This document shows, piece after piece, positions 45,903-58,800 of a DNA stretch of 64,000 bases (the stretch's first letter is position 1; each line of letters begins with the position of its first letter). Source of the stretch: Scilla litardierei (Eukaryota; Streptophyta; Magnoliopsida; Asparagales; Asparagaceae). Made by a program: the position numbers and the translations under genes. The DNA lies in the NCBI GenBank assembly GCA_030789695.1, contig CM061141.1, positions 322,137,938 to 322,201,937 of the forward strand, read 5' to 3'. A model generated the notes under the pieces. The model was given only the letters and a program-made list of their open reading frames with translations. It searched no databases and was not told the DNA's origin.

Positions 45903-47868
45903 CTACCTAATCGCCCCGTCGGCAATGGTCACGACCTTGCAAATTCCAGCAGACGTCGTGAATGGAACATCTTTATAGCAAGCAATCAAGTCTGCATTTG
46001 TGTGCAAATCCACCTGCACCTTCTCCCACACCTTGTGCTTGGGATTCAACAGGGCGTCTGGCTCGCCTGAATACCCAGGAAAAGTAATTGGTTCTCCCAC
46101 TTGTGCGGATGCTGGCGGGTCAACCAACTCGACCTAAAAAATTCAGATACAAGAAACATTTATCAGCAACCAGATGGCAACAACTATAATACATGCTTCA
46201 TAAGAACCTCGGTAGGGGATAAAATTGGTGTTTAAAAGAGATTCGTATGTATTAAGTACCGATAATCAACACAATGAAATTGGTGCAAATTATATTATAT
46301 ACCATCTTCTTAGGTGAGTAAAAGTTTACTCACCTAAAGTTCACAGAAACTAATGTAGAAGAGTGAAGTGCTTAGTGAGTTCAGTTGGACCATAGAATAC
46401 CCATATGTAAGGAACAATGTTATAATACATTATGATCAGCCACGCCTGATGGACCTGATTGTTGGGAAATTTTGTAAAAGCATTCCCCTTAAAAAAACAA
46501 ATATGTGTAGCTAACATGAGAATGTGGACATTGACATCCATAATAGGTTTTACTAAACTATCGAAAACTTTCATCCATTATCTATCTCTAAACTATCAGA
46601 CACTTTCTAAATTTCTCTAAACCCATTAAACTTTTTCTTTCTCACTAAACTATCAAATGGTGTTAACAGCACCGTTAAAATGAACATTTTTGCCCTTGAA
46701 CCGACGTGAGCCCCAAAAAATTAAAAAATAAAAAACCATATCCTTAAACTGGCATGCAAGTCCTAAAAATAAAATTTTAAAAACTAACGGAAAAAAATAA
46801 ACCATGTGCAATGCAAACGTTAAAGTTAATTTTTCTTTTTTTCTTAAAGGGTATTTTTGTCAAAAAAAACCGATGGCGGGTACTGAAGGTAGTTTAGCGA
46901 AATTTTTAGAGAAAGTATAAGGGGGTTTAATGAAATTATGAAAGTTCTTGATATTTTAGAGAAAATCATTAAAAAAATTTGGTAGTTCAAGAAATTTAGA
47001 CCCAGCAATAATATAAAACAATACAATATAAAATTAGTGCATAAGAAAAAACATTTTTGAGCTAGCGTCCATTAAGGATAAGATGAGGAAAATTGTTTAA
47101 TACAGAATGGACGTGCACAACAGAGTCAGATCTATAGGCCAATTTATGACATTTGAGGAGCCATAGCTCCACGGTGGAGGAGCATATGTGGTGAGAGGTG
47201 GCACAAGGCAAACATAAGCAGAATGGATGCCTTGACCATTGTTGTTATGAACTTATGATAAAGAATCTTCATTCATAAATAACCAACCAATCAAAAGGAT
47301 GCAAAAAATAATAAACTATTATTAAGTATAAGCATAATGTCTTACTTTTGTATGGTCATCATTAGAGGCAGCCAATACCATTGCCTGCGATTTAATACCC
47401 CTCATGGTGGCTGGTTTGAGGTTACAAAGAACACAAACCTTTCGATCCTGTACATTGTCATTGTGATAAAAAAAATTAATGAAGATAGAAACATAAGTCA
47501 ATGCCTACTCTAACCCACATAAAGATGACAGTGCAACAAGAGAAATACCTGCATTTCTTCTAGAGGAATGAATCTGACAAGACCACTCACAACTGTCCTC
47601 GTTGTCTCCTCACCTATATCAATCTCTTCCACATATAGAGAATCAGCATCTGGATGCTTCTGAACTTTTTTGATAAGACCAATACGAATATCAAGCCTGG
47701 TAACAGAAATTTCTGCTTCTGGGGGCTTTGGTTTTGTCGGGGCGGTCGACTTGGCCTTCTGTTTTTTCGAATTCCCTTCTGTGCCTAAACGATGGAAAAT
47801 TTGTTAGTATATGCATGTAACTGTTACTATATATACCTTGAGAAAGGAAGGGAACGTAAACATACAAA

Positions 47869-47919
<51 letters not shown>

Positions 47920-49816
47920 TATATATATATATATATATACTGTCCTATAGTCACAAATCAGCATATCAATAGAGTACAGGATCCAACAGTTTGCACAGTA
48001 TAACATTTGCAAAGAACATCAACACGGAGAAACCAATGATCACTCATTTAAAGAGCAAGTTTGTGTCAACCCCAGAATCTGGAAGTTGCACATGTCCCTT
48101 CATTTAGATGGCGTATACCGACCAAAACAACGTTCTCAGAATTCAAATTTTCAAAACCATGACATAAAGAGAACTTTAAGCGCATTTTATGTCAGGAATT
48201 GAGGGAATGAGCTTGTACTGCTTTATATAGTAACCATTTCATTTGATCTAGGGATGGCAAAATGGGTAGGCGGGTATGGATATGCATTATCCATACCCGT
48301 ACCCGCTCAATTTACCCGTACCCATGCCCGTACCCATACCCGTGATGGGTAAATTTTTATACCCATACCCATATCCATCGGGTATACGGATACCCGTGGG
48401 TACCCGTGTACCCGCTGGGTATGGGTATGGATATCCATACCCATCGTATGGATATCCATATAGCTAATGGGTATGGGTATCCATACCCATTACATGTAAA
48501 AAGATTGACAAACATTCATATCTGTATCCATACTGCAAGCTTTTTGAGTGACATGTAAAAAATTATTGAAAATTATATTTTTTTTCAAACATCAAAGTAG
48601 TAAAAATACACATATATGCAAGAGACTATATAAAATCAAGTTGAAATTAGCAGTTTCCTCATCTTCACTGGTTTAAAAGATTGACAAAGACATGTAGAGT
48701 TTAGTGCTGGTTTTAAGGCATATATACAAGAAAGCATTCTGTCACTAAGCCTTATAATGCAATAGCCAACACAATTGCAACTTGGCTCACAGAATATCAC
48801 AATATGTAGAAAATATTGAATGAAACACATAAATAATAATATTTAGAGATGCTGCAACCCCGCCTGCTGGAGGAAATTGGAAACCCTTGGCCTTGACTAT
48901 TGAATTGGTATTTATACATGTGAGACCTCAAATTTGAAACCTGTGGCTGTGGTGTTAAGTTAACTCTAGGTTTGTTAAATGTTATGCATAGTTTTATATT
49001 TTTATTCATTATATTTACATATATTAATTTAGTTATTATTTTTGAAAAATATTTAATTGGGGTTTATATGAAATTTACTTTATAAGACTAATATATTAAT
49101 ATTAAAATGACCGGGTACGGGTACCCGTGGGTATGTATATATAATATCCATACCCGTCCAATTTTACCCATAGGTAAAACATGGGTACCCATTCCCGTAC
49201 CCATGGGTACAAAAGTCTACCCATACCCGTACCCAAACAGGTGGGTATCCACGGTATCCGTACCCACGGGTAGAATTGACATCCCTAATTTGATCCACCA
49301 AAGCAATAGTACACATGGACCTGAAGAAACCAAACTAGGCTGTCTTGATATGTTCCCAGTCTCCTAACAGAAGTTAACGGACTAGAGAGGTTATGATGTA
49401 GACCCTCAAAGAAAGCTCTATAATTGAATCACATTTTAGGCATGATGGGATGTATGTGTGTGTGGAAATTTTCATGCACAAAAGACCTCCATGCAAACAA
49501 CATGAGAAAAGAGTTTTCTTGATTTTTTTTTTAAAAAGATCCAAACCGTTGGTTGTGTTCTACATATGTTAATACACACTCGTACTAAAAATCATGAAAA
49601 TCCTCATCTATTTGCTATGCGATCGGATCGTTACAAAAGTTCTATTGTTTTGAAACCGTTAAATTTATAATGCCTTGATTGAGAGTCAAATCCCCTAGAC
49701 CAATTATTTTTTGGGTATATAATTAATTGTATGGATTAAATCATAAAAAAGTTTTAAAAAATTCAAAAGAAAATTGCATGGTGGGTTGTGTGCAAAATTT
49801 TCGCACAATAAAAACC

Positions 49817-49864
<48 letters not shown>

Positions 49865-51372
49865 ATAATGGCTATCACACACCATATGAGAGCCTCTCTC
49901 ATACGCCCTCTCACATAAAGCACCCAAGTACAAGCCCACATAGGCTTGTACTTGATTGTACTTGGATGCTTTATGTGAGAGGGCGTATGAGAGAGGCTCT
50001 CATATGACGTATGATAGTCATTATTCTATATATATATCTATATATCTATATCTATATCTATATCTATTCTATAAAATAGGGATGTTATCAAGAGAAATTG
50101 GACAAGAGTATATACAGCTATTCTATAAAATAGGGATGTTACCAAGAGAAATTGGACAAGAGAATTTGGATAAGAGAATTTGGACAAGAGTATATACATC
50201 TATTCTATAAAATAGGGATGTTAGTAAGAGAAATTGGACAAGAGAAATTAGATAAGAGAAATTGAACAAAAGAAATTGGACAATAGAAATTGGATAAGAG
50301 AATTTGGACAAGAGTATATACATACATATATAAACATACATATATACATTTACATACATACATATACATACATACATATACATACACACATATACATACA
50401 TCTATTCTATAAAATAGGGATGGTATCAAGAGAAATTGGATAATAGAAATTGGACAAGAGAATTTGGATAAGAGAATTTGGACAAGAGTATAAACATACA
50501 TATATAAACATACATATATACATATACATACTTACATATACATATACATCTATTCTATAAAATTGGGATGGTATCAAGAGAAATTGAATAAGAGAAATTG
50601 GACAAGAGAAATTGGATAAGAGAATTTAGACAAGAGTATACATATACATACATACATACATATCTATTCTATAAAATAGGGAAGTTATCAAGAGAAATTG
50701 AATAAGAGAATTTGGACAAGATAAATTGGATAAGAGATGAGATTTTGATGGATAAGAGAGGATGTGGGAAATTTTGCACATACAACCCCGGTTTTTACAT
50801 TTTTGCCCATAGGCCCTCCCCCCCACACCCACACTTTTTATTCTTCCGCCCTTTCCAACCGGTTTTCCCAGTCCACGTGATATAAAAGAGGGTTGTTATC
50901 AAGAGAAATTGGATAAGAGAATTTGGACATGAGAAATTGGATAAGAGAATTTGGATATCTATTATACAAAAGAGGGAAATTAGATAAGAGAAAATATAAG
51001 AGATGAGATTTTGACGTATAAGAGAGGAAGTGGGGAATTTTGCACATACGACGCCGGTTTTTGTATTTTTGCCCCTGAACCCTCCCCCCACACACACCCA
51101 CACTTTTTATTCTCCCCCCTTCCGAACATTTTTTTCTAGTCCTATGAAGATTTTGAATCTTATCCTACAAGGACAAACCTTTGTCCTACGTGGCAAGTTT
51201 GTCCTAGATGGCAATGACAATTTTGGGGGACTTAAATTTTGGGGGAAAACTTAAATTTGGGGGGAACTTGAAATTTTGTTGGAAAACTTGAACTTTGGGG
51301 GAACTTGGAATTTGTGGGGAGAAAATCTCAGCCATTAAATAAACCGTGCCCTATGGGCACAGGTAATGACTA

Positions 51373-51436
<64 letters not shown>

Positions 51437-52798
51437 TAGTCATAACACATGACCATAGGTCACGTGTCATTTAAAATATTCCTCCAAAAATTTCAACCCA
51501 TTCAAAATCTCTCCTCCCAAAAGAAGTTTGCAGCCTCATTCAAAGTATCATATCTCCAAAATTCAACACCATTCAAAATCCCCCAAAAAATTTACAACTA
51601 CCTTTAAAATTCCAACAAAGTTTTTTTAACCATATTCAAGCTAAAATTTAATTCCAAAAAAATTTAATTCCTCCTAAAATTTAATTCCCCTCAAATTTAG
51701 TTCCAAACTCTTAAAATTTTTACAAACTCACCTCCTAATCATTGATTCTCCAACATTCAATCCCAGCCATCATTCTACCCACCCTTTTTGTAGTAGCACA
51801 TATTTTTCCATGTAAATGCTTTTCATAATTTATCCATATATATATGGAGAATATGGGCATGAACTGTCAGCGCAGGAAATTTTTCTTGCGCTAACAGCAA
51901 TTTGGGGCATTAAAAATTATTTTTTTTAATTTTTTTGCAATTGGTCCTACAACTTGTTAACTAGCTCCCCACCAAATTTCAAGTCAATCCAACATCATTT
52001 GAGCCTCCGTTCATGCGTTTCAAAAATGTTACGCTGACAGTTAGGTTTTCGGTAGCGGTATTTTTGAAATGCATGAACGAAGGCTCAAATGGTGTTGGAT
52101 TGACTTGAAATTTGGTGGGAAGCTAGTTAACAAGTTGTTGGACCAACTGCAAAAAAATTTATAAAAAAATACTTTTTAATACCCCAAATTACTGTCAGCT
52201 CAGGAAAAATTTCCTGCGCTGACAGCTCAGGCCCATATTCTTATATATATATATATATATATATATATGAGGAGGGATCAAATAACCCCCAAAAATGACC
52301 CCCTATCAAAAATCATATGCCCCCCATTTTTTCGGAAGATCCGAACCATTCATCTTGATCTCCACCCTCTAAATAGCTCAGGCCCATATTCCTCTATATA
52401 TATATATATAGGTTGACTAGGATCCATTCGGATGGATCAAACATGTGGATCCATCTAAGTGGAATTTAAAGCTAGACAATGTAAATAGAAAATCCGACCG
52501 TTGGATGTCTTCTAACATGTCTAAACTAGCTCCAAACAAAATTTCAACTAATTTGGACATGTTTTACCCATGCATCAAGTGGTTGCAAAATCGATGTTTT
52601 TGAATAGTTATAAAATCGGCTAATTTTGCAACCACTTGATGCATGGGCAAAACATGTCCAAATTAGTTGAAATTTTGTTTGAAGCTAGTTTAGACATGTT
52701 AGAAGACATCCAACGGTCAGATTTTCTATTTACATTGTCTAGTTTTAAATTCCACTTGGATGGATCCGCATGTTTGATCCATCCGAATGGATCCTAGT

Positions 52799-52867
<69 letters not shown>

Positions 52868-55800
52868 TTTCTCTCAACTATTCCTTTTTCCATTCCAATT
52901 TCGTTGACTTAACAACCCCTCACCCTCTTCTTTTCTTCACCTAAGCCAGCGTCCCAAATTTCTCTAACCCTTCTGTTTTTCTTCATTTTTTTCCCCAAAG
53001 AAAAACCCGAGATCAACACCAAGGCCCACGCCCGACTAACCAAACCAGTCCCCTTAATTCCCCCCCCCCCAGCCCACCTCATTTTTCTTCCCCCTCTCAG
53101 CCCACGCACGAGCCTCCGCTTAACCCCTCAGCCTGAGCCCCTCGCCTCAGCCCTAGACCCCGAGCAAAACCACCGCTTGGTGGATTCCCCCCTCTCGCGA
53201 CTGCGACTCTCTCTCTCCCCCTTTTCTTAAAACCCCTAAGCCCCAACAAATTTATTTTCCCCATCAACACCCCCGACCAGATCCATTACATCCGGCGGAT
53301 TTTTCACTGCTACCACACGCCCTTAAACCCCCGACCCAATGCCTTATCTACTATGCTATTAAAGGTCGGACCACATTCGATCTCCCCCCGACCGATCTTC
53401 GCCAATACTTCCTCAGCGAGACTTTCGCCGATTCAATTGATGGTTGCAGCTGTCACCGGTCTTCTTTCTCCCTTCTCATATCCCCTCGGTTGATTCTATT
53501 TAACCCTCTTCCCCTCTATGAGTTTTCATATGAAAAATCTCATCTTTCCTCTTTTAAATCCTACGATTTAGGTTTTCGGTGGAGTTGTGTTGGATTTTGT
53601 TTACATGTCGGGAAGAAAACAGCATTAGTTCCCTCCCTTAATTAAATCATGCCAGCACTTCGACCCCTCTCAAAAATTTCTTTCAACGCAATTAATGAAT
53701 AGCAACCCTCTTCATTCGGCTCTGTCCTCCTGTTTTTTAATAAAAAATTTGATCGCAGAACAATATGCGGCAGTGAAGTGTTGCCGCACAATTACAATTC
53801 TTGCAGTATTGTATTACACATTTTGTTGTGTTTATTTACAACTGTCATTGTCCCTTTTTTCCTCACTTTCTCTCATGCAATTCTCTCTTTTTTTCCTTCG
53901 GCAAGAGAATGAGGAAGGATGTATTGTACCATACCATTTATTTATTTTTTTCATTTTCTTTTTATTGTTATAATTTTAAAAAATATTAATAAAACCTAAA
54001 TAAATATGAAAAAATATGTAATAATTAAAAATACATTTTTAAATATCTTTGATCAAAAATAAATAAGGTTTTCTCAAAAAAAATTCAAAATAAATTTTCT
54101 CCTCTATTCAAGTATTTATTGGTGCACAATACGTATTATGAAGGGAAAATTTCATGAAAATTCAAAACATTCAAAATAAACTTTGTATTATCAAAATAAG
54201 TCATTCACTCTCATTAAAGTTAAAAATGTGAATTTTTAAAGTTAGATGTACATATTTGGTTCAATTTATTGAATTGGCTGAATCTTAGTTTTTGGCAATC
54301 ATCATATAATCAATTTAACATGCAACCACTTCAACAAAAATGTCAAAAATAATCATATAGGTTTGTTATCATCAAACATGGCATCATAGATTATTAGACT
54401 CAACACACGTTGGATGTCACTTCAGACGAATAGAAGAATGGGTATGGACATTGGACATAGTGAGATACTGAACTATCCTGATGCGATTTGGGGATACATT
54501 AAGGTTTTTAGTCAATTTGGAGAAAAGATTAGATTTTTTTTATTAGATTTCAAACGGAAATACAAAGATAAATGGACTCTTTCGAGAGGGAGACCGCTCT
54601 CCTAATTTTTGATTCGAGAGAAAAACCTAACTCTCTCAATATCTAAGTCTTACTGCTCCTAATCTTTTCTACTCTCAATTCCTTTCTTAAATCTTTGCAT
54701 AATCCCACATTCTAATCTTCCTCTTTATTATAATAAACTCCTAACGAGCCGTCATCCCTAAATTACAAAAATACTCTTGACATTGGCTCTTTAGAGAGGA
54801 AAATGGCTCTCTTAGCTTTTGTTTCGAGAGAAAAGCCTAACTCTTCCAAGATCTAAGTTTTCCTACTCCTAATCTTTTCTATTCTCAATTCTTTTCTCAA
54901 CTCTTCGCATAATCCCACAATTCTAACCTTTCCTTTTATTTATAATAAACTCCTGAGCCATCCCCTAAATTACTAAAATACCCATGACCTAGGGTTTCAG
55001 CCTAAATTATAGATCTGCCCACTGGACACTCAAAATTATAGTTTTGTCTATGTGCCCAAAAATTACAGATCTGTCACAGTCGTTGCCGCACCGCCAAGTC
55101 TATCCGACACGGGTAACATAACGTGGCAATTTCGTATTAAACAGTACACTATGGCACAACCAATAAAACATATAATGTTTATGAATAAGAGAATGCATAT
55201 ATGGGTTCATACATAGACATTTGCATGCATCCAAACATCCATACACCTGTTTCAACTCATATAGTAGCATATAACGATTACAACATATCATGTGTTCAGG
55301 CATTAGCCCAAATACAGTCCGTCTTGCAATTTCATTTAGACTAGCTTAACATATCTCATTGAAACATATATAAACTCATAATAATCTTATAAAAGTCAAT
55401 AGATTTTGACAACCTTTTTGATCAACCTTGGTCATTGATATTTATCTACAGTTAAATAATCATTTCAAATATATAAAATCACTAGTAATAACCCGTGCAT
55501 TTAAAATATTAACATTGGATCCCGTAATTTCAAACAAACATCAATAACTAAATAACTAAAGCATAATAATTGTTCTTTAGTTTCTCAAAAAATTTAGCTC
55601 CCCAAAAATTTAGCTCATTCCAGATTTAACATGTGCACTAAGGGCACGGTTCATTTAACATATCCTCCCTCAATAGCTTGGATCCCCTAATTTTAAATGA
55701 ACAACAATAATTAAAATACAATAATTGTTATTTAGTTTCCCATAAAATTTTTACTTCCCCCCAAAATTCATTTCCCCCAGAAAAGTTAGTCATTCCATTG

Positions 55801-58800
55801 TTTATTTCGTTCCCACCAAAATTTACTTATCCTAGAGAATTTAGTTCCCCTCAAAATTTAGTTCCCCCCAGACTTAGTTCCCTCAAAATTTTAGGGTTTT
55901 CGCCCCAAAATTTTCACAAACTCTCATCATACTCATTGATATCTTAAGATTAAATCACTTCCATCTTTCTACAAACCCTTTTGTCCTAGTCAACACACCC
56001 ATTCAAAAACAACCCTCATTTGTATAATAGATATAATGTGAACAAAAAAAGCATATGAGTTAAATACGCCAGGTGCACAAGAACTTTTTAAAAAGTGTTC
56101 CAAGAAGGGCCCGAGAAGCATCCACAAAGTGTCAGACCCAGGTACAGCTTCATGATAGAAATATGTGTGCAATTTAGGCTGTCACCATTTGAAAACCCAT
56201 CTCCACAAGCACTACAGCCGCTCATTCTCTATCAGCAACAGTTCACTATTCGCTGTATAATATGCATTTCAACCAACTCTTCCAAAAAATACATACTCAT
56301 CTCATTCCAATTTTAATTTGCATACGCATATATCAAGTATAGTACCCCACATTTCCCAAATATTCTAATGATCAACCATGCCGAGAAAAAGCTAAAAATT
56401 GTACCACAATGTGCTAAGTTAAATTATTGATATTGATGGCTATAATGCCACACTCTGCACAATCACCAATCAGCAGTATTGTATCACTACTAAGTATGAA
56501 CGCTGTGAAATGAATACCTGACATCTTTGTAGCCTTCAGTTGCTCAGCAATCTTGGCCTCGGCTTCTGCTTTCTCAATTCTATCAGATTGACTACCAGCA
56601 AATTTCTGCCTAAAAAATTCTACATCTTCGTCTTTCTGTACAGATATTATAGTTACCAGTTAAAGCACTGTCTTTGGACATGGAGCAAGATATTGACATG
56701 GTTCCACCGTAACAAGAAAACAAGGCAATACAGAACAACCGGTTGTGCTTACCATTTCTTTGAAAAGCGGCTCAGGTTTCCCTATTCTATGACCAGACGG
56801 GAGAAAATCCCAGGGTCTCATTGCCACATCAGTATTTCCTTTCTTATCACAGAATGGGAGATGAGTATCAGCAGGCAAGTTAAGCTGCTTCAGCACCTTC
56901 AATGCCATCACAAGAGAAATAAGAACGATTTATAAGTCTTGAGACATGACATTAGAAACATAAATTTGTTGACAATATCTTCAAAAGTAAAAGCGAAGGT
57001 GATCAAATTACTAACTTCAACAGCAAATGATGGCATGAAAGGTTCTAATAAAGTTGCAAGAAGGTACACAAGCCCAGCTGAAGTCTTTATAACAATGGAG
57101 CAAGAAGATGGATCTTCCTTGTAAAGCTTCCAGAATTGGCTCTCCTATACAAGTATCCAAAAGATAAAGTTATAAATACATGAATTGATCAAGTCAGCAA
57201 ATCCAAATTAGGAGGTATTTTAAAAAATAACTTGTAAATATGCATTCCCCTCGCTTGATATGCTCATAGCAGTCTTTAGGCCCTGTTTTAGCTTAACCTG
57301 TTGAACATAATCAACAACCGCATGATCACACCTTCCTCTAAAACAAACATCTAAATTAAACCATGAAGCATTGAGTTACCATCTCCATGGCTTCAACATA
57401 TTGATCGACCAATTTCCTGACTGCCTGCCCTAAAATATTCGACAACTGATGTGATTCTGCATTCTGAACTTCAGGAATGATAAAATCATAGCCTGATCCT
57501 GCACAAAAGAAATGAATAGCATGTGAGAAAGATAAATATTTAGGATGTACACACAGATATCAAGTGTATGACAGCCAAGGAATACTAGAAATGAAATTTA
57601 TATGCATGCAGAAACGCATGATAAAGTGTGCTGGATATCATCATAATTAATTCATAATAAGGTTTTAAATTTTTAGCAAAAATAACCATCGCTAACAGCT
57701 ATAGAAAAATTTCCAAAGCGAAATCAATATGTAGATAGAAAAGTAGAACAGAAAATTCTATATTCTGGACTTAGCGACACCAATTGTGAACAAAACAACA
57801 AAATGGAACCCCTGGTCACATGGCACATTCATGCCCCCAGGGAGTGAGGGGCAGCCTTAATTCATGTGCTGCCGATGAATGAAGTCATTTCCTACAGTGA
57901 GGCTGTTTAATGCATGATATTACATTTTATTTTTATTACTTAATTATTTATTTACTTATTATTATTATTGTGTGATTGTGTGCGTTTTTGTTTTTGTTTT
58001 GTGAGGGGGAGGGAGCCCTGATGAATCTTCCACAAATCCAACACTTATGATACTTGGTGCATAAAATTATAGTTAATATGAGGGGGCTACCGCCACACTG
58101 GATGGCTTTCTAATTCTTTATTATTTAATTTTTTATTCATTTTTCTATATTTTAACTATTTGTTAGGTTGCTGCCACTTTTTAACTAGAGAAAACAATAA
58201 CTACTGCCACATCATTATACACCCCATGTTTCCATCAATAATATTAATGTTTTAGAAAAAAGAACGAAACTAGCATGAGATGTTCAACTTCATTGGTTTC
58301 TAGTAGAGTAGCAAAGAGCATCTAATCCCCACTTTCTTTCTCTCAAATTTCACAAGCCAACCACACCATTACAGTATTCTTGTTGAAATACTTCTAAACA
58401 TGATATTCGTTTAGGCTCATAAAGGATGCAATTTCCTTATGCATGTCAATTTCTAATAAACGATATAGACTAATTCAAGATCACATATTGGATGAAAGCT
58501 TTAAATCTACTCAATGCATCACATGAAACCAGTTTAGCATTTCACTGTTTTTTTCCTCTCAGCAGCAATTAGACATGCAATGTTAATTAAGGTTCAATAA
58601 TAAGGAGAAAGTGTCTCAAGTTATACCTACTTTGTTATACCATGAAAAAATGTTCAGCATTTCACTGTATTCATTATCCTTGAAGAATTGACCTTCATGT
58701 TTCCAGCAGCAATTAGATATGTTGGATACTAAGGTTCTCTTTTAGTAAAAGAAACAATACCCAAGTTACGCCTACTTTTGCGCTAACCAGTATATCTGTA

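Noticed and set aside
48270..48500. Interstitial telomere repeat
   Set aside because: The unit is ACCCGT/ATGGGT, not TTTAGGG, and it lies inside a hAT element with an 8-bp duplication.
50030..50960. Possible CRISPR-like array
   Set aside because: Repeats are contiguous and degenerate with no spacers, and this is plant nuclear DNA.
53325..53390. tRNA gene or SINE in the MetRS intron
   Set aside because: An A-box-like motif is present but the B box is poor and no target duplication or A tail was found.
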